From Carallia brachiata (taxonomy: Eukaryota; Streptophyta; Magnoliopsida; Malpighiales; Rhizophoraceae), in the NCBI GenBank assembly GCA_021464245.1, contig JADCRB010000069.1, forward strand, positions 3,672,395 to 3,736,394: a DNA stretch of 64,000 bases, given 5' to 3'. Positions 37,208 to 48,753 of this stretch are shown here, piece by piece; within the stretch, counting starts at the first letter, position 1, and every line of letters starts with the position of its first letter. The position numbers and the translations under genes were made by a program. The notes beneath the pieces are model-generated. The model ran no database searches. It was not told where the DNA came from and worked only from the letters and a program-made list of their open reading frames with translations.

Positions 37208-38965
37208 ATGTCTATTGAGTCTTCCAACTTCATTCGAGGAATGGATACAAAAGCTTCAATAAGGGTGACATTAATTTCAAAAGGGATATGTCGTAGAATG
37301 GTTATTTCTTACTAGTTAAATTATAAATCTAGTTCCAATTCATCCATACTGAAAGTCAGTGCACTATATACCATCTGTGTTCATTGAATATTCCTTCAGA
37401 TAAAGCCTGTCAGAACACCCTCAGCCATTTCTAATCAATCAAGCCCCTCCCCACTCTCCCCCCCCCCAACAAAAGGGGAAAAAAAAAACCTTACAGTAAG
37501 CTACTTGACAAGAAACTGATCAATTTTAACAAGCTTATCTGACAGGAGTCTCAAATATAGTTAAAGGATGGACCTCATCTCACAGAGACCATATAGCCAA
37601 CCAAAAGAAGAAATAGAAGATGGCACTGTAAATGACTAAGAAGACAAGAATAAAACTAAAGTGACTTATGGACAATTGAAAATTGAAAATTAAGGAATAT
37701 TTCAAGTTTTTGTTCAATCAGCAGAAAAATTTTTTCACCATTAAAACACATGGAGCAGCTATATGAACCATTGTAAAGCACAACAGAACAACTTTCCCTC
37801 GGAACATTTTACCTGTAGTTGACTTCACCAATAAAAGAGAGCAGGTTCAATTAGGATCGTCCAAAAAGTACACCAGGAATAAGGCGATGTTCATTCACCA
37901 CAGCTTTTACCCTATTCCATCTCTCTTTGAAAGTTCTGGTGTCCTGGAGGGAAATTTGCTCTCTAAGTTGCAAAGAAGACATCAAAGCACTATCCATGAA
38001 ACTCTCTATGTCCCACAACTGAACAGGAAGAGAGTCCTGCAAAGTTCATAAACGGCTCTCATCAATTATAAATGATAAGTAATATTACCCCTAATGACAA
38101 GATACGAACGCACCTCTCCTCATGAGATCTAGCAAAGAATATCAAGTACATACCATGCTCCAACTGCAGCAATAAGAAATCAACAAAAGTAAGAAAAGTG
38201 TTGAGTAAATGATATGAGAGAAACTTTAAGACTCAGCTACCTGAACAAAAGTTCCAAAGACATTTTGGCATCCAGCAATGGCCCCTTGAGAGAAAGAAAA
38301 CGCATGAATATCACAAGTAACAAAAATCGATAGTGTAAGTAGTCAAGTTAATATATGACAAACAACATGGAGTCGTGTATCCGAATGTCTAAACACAAAC
38401 ACTTTAAACAAGCCGTGACTGGAAACCAGTTACCATCGCCGCACTGGAAACAACAAACTTCTAAATCCTTCAACGTGCCACTTTCAAGAAATTCAATAGA
38501 ACAATCAGCTTGCACTATCAAAGGCTTGACAAACAAAACCTACATGATCAATCCTGGAAATTAGAGAGACAAAATATAATAAGCACGGAAAGCTTGCACA
38601 TATCCCAAAGCTGACAAAATCTCTTGCATTTAGTGAATTATTTTCCCCTTTTTAGGAAGTGATAAAAATAGAAAGAGACATACTGCCTATCTGAGAAGCA
38701 GTAAGCAGCAATAAAAGATTATCAGTATACTCAAGGGATCTTTTAAGATCGATGAACCTTATATTTAAAGGATTGACAAACACTTCGAGCAAGTAAATAC
38801 TTCAACCAAGGAGTACCATATTGGGATACTTGAAACATCCCACCTAACCACTCAAAAGTCTAACATGAAGTCTATGTTTGATATTAGAAGCCTTAAGTCC
38901 CCTGTTTTATTATAATGAGCGCCAAAACTAAGAAGACAAATTCACTGGGAGCATACCATTAGCTG

Positions 38966-39668
38966 AGTATGACTGGAGGTTAAAAAAATGTCCTGCAGCA
39001 TAAAGATAAATTTCCTTTCCAATATATCAGAAGTTAGCTTTACCACTTCTGCTTCGACAATGTTTTCTTCACATGATCAAATTCCGAGGTATACTTCATC
39101 AACAATGGTGATCAGGGATTAGAGTGATAACAGTCCACAAATTAGCTCGTCATGTAAAGGAAAAAGCAATATCGGCGAATGGAAGGAAAAAATTTACAGA
39201 TTATGGTTCATGCTTCAAGTATTCCACGACAGGAAATAGGAAATAAACAGAAAAGCTAAGAACTGTAAGAAGAGAAAGGCACTAACAATTAAAGAAAGAT
39301 CATGACGAACCTACAAGCATGTATGACAATCCACCGGGTACACTTCAGCAAGCACTGTCACTCAATGTATTAGATAAGAAATATCTACGTGACAATACGA
39401 AAGAACAGGAAACTTCAGAAAGGTTAGAAAAGTTCCTTTGCATATAAAATATGAATACATTAGTCTTTCATCTCCACAATCAAATGAATTACATGTATAA
39501 ATCAGCTCATTAAGCCCCGCATTAATCAGTGAAATCACTCAATGAGTTAATTGGATAGCCATGAAGCCAAAAACAAGAACAACAGTCTAAAAGTAAAGTT
39601 CTCTTACCAATGAGCAGCACTTGAGACTAGGCTCAAAATATCAGAGAGGGAGAGAGAGTAGACCTGGT
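38966..39668. other. Spacer between the two duplicated blocks
   Basis: Unique sequence between the copies. The left 110 bases hold the best-looking upstream exon of copy 1 (38957-39076). The remainder shows no further clear coding, but the minus strand at about 39612-39650 ends in a possible donor (GTAAGAG), so an untranslated or short exon is conceivable. Confidence 0.45.
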
Positions 39669-42600
39669 TTGGTCTTTTTTGCAACCAAAAGGAATAATTG
39701 CATTGTGGATGGAAGAATCAGCAAGAAACATGTCATGAAGATACCCAGGTTCCAAGAATGATGCTTTCATTACTTCCAAAACCTAGAAAAAAAAGCAGAA
39801 GTTAAAAAATTGATCAATTATAGAACTTTTATCTTACAAAGAAATAGTAGCATCTTTGTTTCTTTGCCCTGATAACAATCTTTAATTTAATGCCCAGAAT
39901 AGGTGTTGAACACGACATCTCAGGTTTGGGTAGAACCTGACAACTGGATCAGGAAAGACACATGCTATTATGACTAAGCATCAAAAACATAAGCCTCAGC
40001 AAAATCCAACAAGAATTCAAAACATGAAATACAGAACTAAAATCAAGATGGCATAATGCTGATCATCATTTCTCACCAAACATAGTTCGGTAAGTGTGAA
40101 ATACCATGAGATCTCAATCTTCTCTTGCCACAAACCTATAGATTGAAAATAAATATGGAAAAATAACTTGCTAACATTAAGTGGCTGACATCAAATCAAA
40201 GAGGTACCGTACCGTCAATGTTCAACCGCAAATACTTCACCTAGTATTTCCAGGGCTTATGATTGACTAGAACTGTAGAACATACTGCAAAGAAAAAACA
40301 ATTAAAGCTAGAACAAAATTGTTCTCTATTCTTTCCCAGAAACAAAAAGACCTGGCCACATGTTTAGTAAATATTAGCGCAGAGACATTTCAGACAGTAT
40401 CACAAATGACATCATGGCGATTACCACATTGCAGAAACAAATCATGTCACTTAATCAGACAGATGAACCATCACACAAATCACATAGCAAAGCAAACCAG
40501 ACAAATGTTACATCAACTTAGTTCATCGCAAATGTGTGTGTGTGTGTGTGTGTGAAAGAGAGAGAGAGAGAGAGAGAGAGAACCACCAGTCCTGACTATG
40601 GCCACTGTACTCTAATCTCACCCCATATATCCAATATCAAATTTTCTTGGAGCCACATGTCACCATATTGTGCTTGCGTTTATTTATTCTCATTGCTCTT
40701 GTTTTTCATCTTGTTTGAAGATTTTGTGACTTGTTCTACTCGTGCTGATACAAGATTTATAGAGAGTCATCCTATTCTTTGCCTATCAATGATGAAACTT
40801 AGCTGCATAAAACTGGCCACATCCAAGAAAATAGAGATCAGACATTAGTATTTCTTTGGGCCAAGGACTGGAATCTGAAGAAAATATAGATGAGAAATGA
40901 AAAAGAAAATTATACATTATGTGATAACATGGATTATAGTGAAGGAGAAGAAAATAAAATGAGAGATAATGTATTCACCTAATTATACCGTACATAATTA
41001 TTGAAAGCTCAACTGCAATAAGCTGACACTATAGGAGTAGATTGTGCATCCATACATAAGACAGTGAGAAGACAATAATTTTAGTAAAGAAACACATAAT
41101 ATAACAACCAAGTTACCTCACAGCTGATGGGCTGTTGCAATCATTCTGCTTGGAATCTGTCAAGACCCTTTTTGCTAGTTTTCCCAACAGCAAACATGAT
41201 CCACTGGCACACAAAGTTACGTAGAATAAGAGGACAGAGAAGGACTAAAATAAATGAAAACCCATCAGCTTGAAATGGCAATCAAAATCTATACAGAAGA
41301 GAGTGACCATTACAAAACAAAAAACAGAAGCAAAAGAAAATGCAAATCACAGAGGTTATGGCAGCCAAACTTTCCTCTCTCCCAACCCAAGAGAGGGAAA
41401 AAAGTAAGAGAATGAAGGGCAGGGGAAATGAGCCCCCCATCTCCCATCCTTTTTCCCCTGAATAGCAGCAAGACATGATTGAATTGCTTCAGTAAGTCCT
41501 GTAACCAAAACTAAAAATTTGAAACATAGGTTCTTCAATGTAATTTGTGCTGTCTCATTGTGCATTGGAAGGCTTGGGTTCATTTGGAAATAGGACAAAC
41601 TATTAAGTACGATTCAATCTGTTTAGTTTCCAAGGAATTGATAAGAAAGTAAAGCAAAAAAAAAAAAAAAAAACATGCAGAGCAATTGTGCAACAACAAC
41701 ACTAAACAAATATCACAGTATGTAAAGCCTATAAGAGAAATCAGCCATAACCCTACTCTAAAGTAAGTAATCATATGCTCAAAATTCAAATCCATCCTAA
41801 CTAATCATGCTTCTAGTTGCCAAATACAAGCACTTGTACAATCAGATATAAGAGCTGAACTGTGATTCACCGGATTTACCCTATTGAACCATCAAATCCA
41901 AAATCAACATTCCTAGCCCTAAAAGACATATGAAATTAGTTAAGCTGTTGAGCAACAGCAGCAACTTGGAATGGAGCACTCCCAAACGCGAATAAGTTTG
42001 AATATAACATGTGGGCTATGACAATGTGTTTGCGCAACAAACATTGGCAAAGAATGGCAGCTATGGAATGAGGTTATTTACAAAACCCAAACAACCAATG
42101 TAAAGTGAGTGTAACAACATAGAAATGAGTGTAGAAGAAAACTAGGATGAACCTGAAATAAGCCAACATAAACATGATTTAAGTTACCAATTGGACACCT
42201 TGGTGCACTGACACCCACAGCCATTATGGTGGCAAGGGGCAACTTTTTTTTATAGCGCAAATGATCTCAACCACCCTGCAGGGAAGAAAACAAGGGGGAA
42301 AAAGTCGAAAAAGGAGGCAAAAAACAATGAGTGGCAACAAGATAAACCAAAAAATCCATGGAGGGTCAAAACATATAAAAAAACTCCAAAAAGGAAACGT
42401 AAAATTATTGATGTCAATTACTGCAAATTCTTTTCCGTCTGCTCATTTCAGCTGCTTGGGCTTGAAAACTGAAACAAGTTGCCATTGTCCCTCAAAGAAA
42501 AGCCAAGCCTGAACATGAATGCTCCAAAAGAAAAAATATTTGGTTCAATCAGATGATTTAACAAAAAAAAAAAGACTCCAGGAATAAAATTACTGTCTTG

Positions 42601-44650
42601 AAGGGAGCCATGCAACTAAGGAGGTCAAGAGTAAGAAGAAAATCACCATTGCCCTCCATATACAACTGCTTGGCCAGTGGCAAGAGCAAGATGCACGTTC
42701 CTGATCATGTGTACTACAAAAGAAATGCATGTAGTGCCAGGGAGTCACTCAAAAACAAGCTATCGTATGTTCAGTGTAATAGTAAAACACAAGGTGTCAT
42801 ATGTTCAGTGTAATGTCAAACAAGTTCATCTGATCAACAATCCCATATAATCAGAAGGAGAGCAACAGGAGGAGGAAATTTGACAGGAAGTTATAGCATC
42901 CATTATTCATGTTCCATTAAAATGCCTTCAGGTAATTATAGCATAACTTGGACACGATTGTACCATTAACTTTGCCCCAAAAAGATGTAGTAAGTTACTT
43001 GTACTGTACAATCTTCAGATAATCATCCAGCATAAAAAATGCTTCCATTATATACAACAGATGTATACTTGTCACAGGAGTATTGTCAACTAATGCCCGT
43101 TTACACCACAAAAGGGATAGTGGAAAACATGCATGAAGGCCAAGAAGGAAAATAGATCCACTAAACCAATTATGTATGCTTTTTGTTTTTCTCATGCCTT
43201 GAAGAATAGCAATAAGTCCAAAGCGAAACAATGTTATTTGCAAAGGAAACTGATCAGGTACCGACAAGGAGTGCAATAAGCAAACGGTTGATCGCATCAA
43301 GAAAATTTGTCCCTTTAGCTCCCAACGCACAGGAGCAGTATTTCCCAACTACAACTTTGAGAATATGTCCACCACTGTTGTTTGGAATAAACAAACTCAC
43401 AAACCAAGGAACATGAAGAGGATGTGAGTATAAACAATCTGAGAAATTCATCAATCAATTATTTGATAATTTCAAACAAGAATGATAAACCAACAGATTT
43501 ATCTAGAAATCCATACCTCTTTGCAACATGAAGTCAGTATCTGATCAGACAATAACCAAATTAGTAACTTATCAATGAAAAATTAGTAAATGCAGAAAAT
43601 TTTTTTCACCATTAAAACACCTGTGTAGCAGCTATACAAACCATTGTAAAGCACAACAGAACAACTTTCCCTTGGAACATTTTACCTGAAGTTGACTTCA
43701 TTCAATAAAAGTGAGCAGGTTCAGATCATGCATATCGTAAAGGATAGTCCAAAAAATACACCAGGAATAAGGCGATGTTCATTGACCACAACTTTTCCCC
43801 AATTCCATCTCTTTATGGAAGTTCTGGCATCCTGGAGGGAAATTCACTCTCTAAAAGTTGCAAAAAAGGCATCAAACCACTGTCAATAAAACTCTCTACA
43901 TCCCAAAACTGAATAGGAAGAGACTCCTGCAAAGTTCATAAACAGCTCACACCAATTATAAATGACACGTAATAATACCTCTAATGACAATATAAATGCT
44001 ACGTAGGAACCTCTCCTCAAGAGATCCAGCAAAGAATATCAAGTACATATCATGCTCCAACTGCAGCAGTGAGAAAGCAGCAAAAGTAAGAAAGGTGTTG
44101 AGTTAATGATATGAGAGAAACTTTAAGACTCGGTTACCCGAACAAAAGTTCCAAAGACAGTTTGGCATCCAGCAATGGCCTCTTGAGAGAAAGAAAATGT
44201 ATCAACACCACAAGTAACAAATATCGATAGTGTAAGCAGCAAAGTTAATCTATGACAAACAACATGGAGTCGTGTATCCCAATGTGTAAACACAAACACT
44301 TCAAACAAGCCGTGACTGGAAACCAGTCAACGTCACCGCACCGGAAGCGACTAACCTCTAAATCCTTGAACAGGCTACTTTCAAGAAATTCAATAGAACA
44401 ATCAGTATTGCACCGACGAAGGCTAGACACACAAAACCAACATGATCAATCCTGGAAACTAGAGAGACAAAATATAATAAGCACAGCAAACATTCACATA
44501 TCCCAAAGCTGATAAAATCTCCTACATTTAGTGAATTAATTTCCCCTTTTTTAGGAAATGATGAAATTAGACAGAGACATACTGCCCATCTGAGAAGCAC
44601 TAAGCAGCAATAAAAGATTAGCAGAGTACTCAAGGAATTCTTGAAGATCA
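39669..44650 (-). pseudogene. Unrecognised multi-exon gene, copy 2 (exons partly broken)
   Basis: Counterparts of the copy-1 exon pieces occur at about 44575-44645 (FIDLQEFLEYSANLLLLLSA), 44375-44415 (DCSIEFLESSLFKDLE), 43735-43929 (SLPIQFWDVESFIDSGLMPF), about 43255-43385 (HILKVVVGKYCSCALGAKGT or the overlapping frame) and 39669-39782 (MKASFLEPGYLHDMFLADSS). The last long exon has lost its frame: where copy 1 reads TRTFKERWNRVKAVVNEH, copy 2 stops after FPSRMPELP. The partner of exon 34370-34564 (about 41110-41310) has lost its acceptor: GCAG in copy 1 is GTAA here, and several indels follow. This copy is therefore probably non-functional. Gene identity unknown, as for copy 1. Confidence 0.45.
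40534..40581 (+). repeat. Compound (TG)n(AG)n microsatellite, copy 2
   Basis: Shorter homologue of the compound microsatellite in copy 1 (33561-33637). The two differ in repeat number only, as expected for slippage after duplication. Confidence 0.85.
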
Positions 44651-44899
44651 ATGAACCTTATATTTAAAGGCTTGACCGACACTTCGAGCAAGTAAATATG
44701 TCAACCAAAGAGTACCATATTGGAATGCTTGAAACATCCCACCCAACCACCAAAAATTCTAACATGAACTCTATGTTTGACATTAGAAGTCTTAAGTCCC
44801 TTATTTTATTACATCATTTTAATGTGCGCCAAAACTTAGAGGACACAAATTTATTGGGAACACACCATATGCTGAAAATGAACCACATAATTCACCAAG

Positions 44900-47330
44900 T
44901 ATCAAATTCTCTAGGAGCTAAGAAAGTCAAGAAACAGGAAACTCAAAAGAGGCAAACACATCCGCATGTCTTGAAAAAGAGAACCAAGAAGCATCAGAAA
45001 GATGAAACAGGAAGGAAGATGTAAATTCTACAAGAGAAGATCCAAGATATGAACCAAATATTAGATGAAAACAAAATGGAATCAGTGAAAGAGCAGAAGT
45101 TCGCACTATGGGAAAAAAAAAAAAAACAATCAAAAAGATTGTTAACGTATTGAAAAAGGCAAGGAAAATAGTTAAATCAAGAAGATCAAGATAAGCACAA
45201 AAAAAGAGGAACAAGAATTCACGAATAATAAAGAATATCAAGAACAAACGCAACTGACGAAAAAACCAAATCAAGAACATAGAAATCAAGAAGAACTAAA
45301 GGTGAACAAAAGAACACAGGAAAACCAGCTGAGAAAAATAAAGAAAGAGGAACATAAAATTTCACTTTGTCGGTTGGTCCAAGTAAAGAGGAACATATAA
45401 AGGGTGGGTGAATAAAAGTTTGAAAGATGAAGCACATAATTCATTACAGATCAAACTGTGTAAGAACCAAGAAAGACTATATGGTAGAACATCTTCGCAT
45501 GGTTTGCAAAAGGAGAACAAGGAAACATCAGAAAGATGATCACAGGAAGGAAGCGGTAAAATCGAGAAGATCAAGAAGAGAAAAACCAAACAGTAGATAG
45601 AATGGAATCAACAGAAGAGCAGAAATACACATATCTGAAACAGAGCAAAAAAAAAAAGAAAAATCAAGAACATTATTACCGTATTAAAAAAAAGGGCAAG
45701 TAAAATAGTACAATCAAGATGAGCACAAATAGAGAGGAACAATAATTCAGGAATAATCAAGAATCTAAAGAACAAAGACAAATTGGGGAAAAAAAAAGCA
45801 GATCGTGAACAAAAAGAACACAGAAAAATCAGCCCGCGGAAGGGAAAGAGGAATATGAATTCACAGATTATGAAAGGGGAGAAAAAGGGATGGTCAAGAA
45901 GACAAACAAACAGTCAAGAAGACAATTAACGTAGAAAGAAAAAGAGGCAACAAAAAGGAGCGAATCAAGAGAAAGATGACAATAAAAGAAAGCACGGTGC
46001 AATCAACCCAGAAAAGAAAGAAATATTTCCTTGAAAGCGGCCGAAGTAGGAAGGCTTTTACAGGCAACAAGGCGGAAGCCAAACATGTGCTCTTTCCAAT
46101 TAAGCATATTTCCCCGTAAAATCAGGGAAAAAACAAACATTCAAAGAAAATAGTTGAGAAGAAGAAAACAGAAATATTGGCAATGGAAAGCTTAGAGAAA
46201 AAGAGGTTCCTTACCAACGGCCCTGACTCTGAGAAGAGGCGCCTCTGCCGTTTGGCAATCTCGTAGGATTGAAAAGGAGGAGGGAAATATAGAAGCAGGA
46301 GGAAACGAGTATTTATAAAAGAACGGGTTACATATCGACGGTGGTGATTTATCATATCTTAGCTTCAGATTCACGCTTTAAAAATAAAATAATAATTAAT
46401 AAAATATGAATTCCGTTTTAGACGGGGATTTTTACATTTCAATTTTTTAAACCGTTAGGCATACGCCACCGTTTAACAAATTCATCAAATAAGCCATTAA
46501 TATTAACTAAGGAAAAAAGTAGACTTCCAAAATTGAGTTTTGTTCGAATTGCAACAAATCTTTTATTTTGTGCAACAACAGTAATTTTTTCTACAACATC
46601 AAAAGTCTCGTTTTTCTTGTTGTATAAAATAAAACTCTTGTTGCAATCGGATAAAAACCTGATTATGGAAGTACAATAACACTCATTAACTAATTGGTAT
46701 AGTATAGAATACTTATCATCAGTGTTATTTTTGTAAATAATTTTTAAAATAAATCATACACCTACGCATAAAATAATATATATATATATATACACATTAA
46801 TGTAAAATCTGCATAAGCCATGAAATACTGGTATAAATAGAGGCATGATACAATTATGCTGGTATTTTTTTTACTTAACAAGTAACAGATCACGAGATTA
46901 TTAAAGTACTAACACCCGAAAAGAGATCAAGATTGACAAAAAACGCCATCAAAGGCTGAGAGCGATTGAGATCAAAAAAGAACGAGAGCAATCAAGAAAA
47001 GTATTAAAGGTACTAAAATAGGCAAAGAAAATAATAAAATTAAGAAGATCAAGATGAGCACAAATAAAGAGGAACACAAATACAGGAATGATCAAGAAAC
47101 AAAGACAACTGGTACTGGAGAAAAAAAAAAAAAAAAAGCAGATCAAAGACATAGATATCAAGAAGAAATAAAAAGAATCAGCCCAGAAAGAAAAAAAAAA
47201 AAAACAAAAAGAGGAGGAAACGACAGTCAAGAAGACGGATTAAAGTGCAAAGAAAGCGACAAGAAAACCACCAAAATCAAGAAGACCAAATATTGCATCA
47301 AATTACGAGAAAGATAAAATCAAAAGAAAA
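44900..47330. repeat. Three diverged copies of a purine-rich unit
   Basis: Plus-strand stretches at about 45110-45330, 45650-45840 and 46980-47190 share the same order of words: a poly-A run or AAGAAAA start, GTATTGAAAA- or TATTAAA-like, AATCAAGAAGATCAAGATGAGC, ACAAA(A/T)A(A/G)AGAGGAACA, then GACAACTGG/CAAATTGGGG and a second poly-A run. A/G content is very high and frames are open only because TA-rich stops are rare. On the minus strand this is a pyrimidine-rich sequence, as in a long intron. I find no protein motif. Confidence 0.65.
46190..46490 (-). promoter_or_regulatory. Promoter/first-exon-like block, copy A
   Basis: Read on the minus strand, conserved blocks (GATGAATTTGTTAAACGG, the CCGTCTAAAACGG region at 46411-46440, ATCACCACCGTCGATATG) are followed by TATAAA near 46312 and a pyrimidine-rich leader ending at a good donor (CGTTG|GTAAGG, about 46216). 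The matching block lies at 47520-47770. They look like duplicated promoters with a first, possibly untranslated exon for the minus-strand gene to the left, but the link to that gene is an inference. Confidence 0.45.
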
Positions 47331-47519
47331 AACGGCGTAATTTTAGCCGACGTAGAAAGCTTTTCCGCCGGAAGCCACACGTCTTGGCTTTCTACTCGGA
47401 CAAATTTTGGCTGTAGAGAGGATCATATAGAAAGAAAGAAACGTTCCAAGAAAAGAGATGAAGAAAACAGAAATATTGGCATCCAGTAAAAGAAAACATT
47501 GAGAAACAGAGGTTTCGTA

Positions 47520-47770
47520 CCGATGGCTCTCTACATTTTTTTTGGTTTTGGATTTTTTTGAAGAGTAGGAGGGAAATACCCAAGCAGTAGGGAAAGGGGT
47601 ACATTTATAGGAAAAACGGCTATATATCGACGGCGGAGATTTGTCTTAAGTTGGCTTCAGATTCACGCTCGTTTCCTTCGCGGTGGTTGTTTTCCGTTTT
47701 AGGCGGGGATTTTTGCATTTCAAACTTTAGAGCCGTTAGGCCATACGCCGCCGTTTAATATACTCATCTA
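47520..47770 (-). promoter_or_regulatory. Promoter/first-exon-like block, copy B
   Basis: Same architecture as 46190-46490, offset by about 1.28 kb: conserved words TTCCGTTTTAGGCGGGGATT (47692 onward, plus strand), GCCATACGCCGCCGTTTAA (about 47738) and ATATCGACGGCGGAGATTT (about 47624), a TATA-like TATAAAT near 47605 on the minus strand, and a leader ending near a GTACGAAAC donor at about 47519. Confidence 0.45.
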
Positions 47771-48753
47771 AAAAGTGATAAATATTTACAGGTGAATATA
47801 GAATAGGGGTTTTCTTTTTTTAATAATAAAAAATTCTAAAATAAATTATACGAACATTTTGTTTACCCATTACAGTTTGTCATTTTGAAGGAACAATAAA
47901 AGGGTCAACTTATGGACCCAAAAAAAAAAAAAGGGTCAATCTTTGTTGAAGTTTGCTGTAACTCGAAATAGCTTAGGTGGTAGAACAATCTTTTGCCAAG
48001 AAATAATATTATTACTTTCGCCAGTTCTTTATTTCATTATTTACGTAGATTAGAATTAAACTTGTGTGATGCGCAGGTTTATCATATTTTTTAAAAATTT
48101 TATATTTTAGATATTATTTTCTTTTTACAAAGTTTTAAAATATTTTTTTTTCATTTTTTTCTCTCTAAGAGGAATTCAAAAGTATTTTTTTAGAATTTTT
48201 AATTTTATTTTTCTTAATTATACATATTTGCCTTGTATGGACCTTGAATAATCACTAATATAAATTGAGTAAGTACTTTATAGATCATAATTGCAAAAGG
48301 ATGTTCCTTTCAAGTTCAAATCCACAAATTCACTCACTGGTAATTTTATTGATGCAGACCACATAAAAAATAAAAAGAAAAGAAAGTACAGAGAATATTT
48401 GGATTGCAAGGATTGCTATAATAAGCTGCCACTGATCAAGGCAGATCCTAGTGCATTTCAATAAACTGTGCCACTGAGGAATCCCATATATCTACCACAA
48501 GCATAAAAAGCAGTTAAGCATTAGATCATGCTGCTGGTATCAAACACTAACCAAATATGTGTTGTCCAAAGCATTCCATGCTACTTACCTGTTACTAATT
48601 ATCATTCTCTAGTTTCATCATATGGAACATTGATTTACTAGCAAACACAAGCAACACATATGTAAAAGTTATATACCCAACAGAGAAATGGTAAATTTGA
48701 AACCATAGATGTCAGTGGTCCACAAAGACAGTATGTCTAAACTTGGATCTCCT
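47771..48753. other. Intergenic region right of the promoter blocks
   Basis: AT-rich, with no gene seen. The right part, from about 48.35 kb, should contain the 3' untranslated region of the HIR gene that ends at 48754. Confidence 0.5.

Larger units (their letters stand above)
32674..38965. repeat. Tandem segmental duplication, copy 1
   Basis: This 6.3-kb block and the block at 39669-44872 are diverged copies in the same orientation, joined by 0.7 kb of unique sequence. The match starts at TTTGGTCTTTTTTGCAA (32674 and 39669) and can be followed with few gaps up to about 38965 and 44872. Copy 1 is about 1.1 kb longer. One 208-bp part is a solo-LTR-like insertion (34140-34342 plus duplicated target). 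The rest is an extra stretch at about 36.80-37.72 kb containing a second such element. Confidence 0.85.
32674..39076 (-). pseudogene. Unrecognised multi-exon gene, copy 1 (probably decaying)
   Basis: I do not recognise this gene. The minus strand holds several exon-like pieces with splice signals: 38957-39076 (VEAEVVKLTSDILERKF, donor after ATG), about 38685-38757 (FIDLKRSLEYTDNLLLLLTA), about 38470-38535 (VQADCSIEFLESGTLKDLE), about 38240-38285 (IAGCQNVFGTFVQ), 37851-38042 (SLPVQLWDIESFMDSALMSS, then QDTRTFKERWNRVKAVVNEH, stop at 37851), 34370-34564 (SLLYTFGLPFQTDG, good acceptor and donor) and 32674-32790 (VKASFLEVGYFHDMF). Leucine-rich helical segments would fit a HEAT/ARM-like scaffold, but that is a guess. 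Whether all pieces belong to one transcript is unknown. The piece at 36540-36640 has an in-frame stop or a shift compared with its copy-2 partner, so damage is likely. Confidence 0.45.
39669..44872. repeat. Tandem segmental duplication, copy 2
   Basis: Diverged partner of 32674-38965. It keeps the empty target site of the copy-1 solo LTR and lacks the 0.9-kb segment corresponding to 36.80-37.72 kb: its sequence passes directly from GATCAGACAATAACC (43546) to TTTTTTTCACCATTAAAACA (43600). Confidence 0.85.

Noticed and set aside
44927..47317. Several long Lys/Glu/Arg-rich or Phe/Leu-rich open frames
   Set aside because: They follow from the purine-rich repeat units, which rarely contain stop codons; there is no protein signature.
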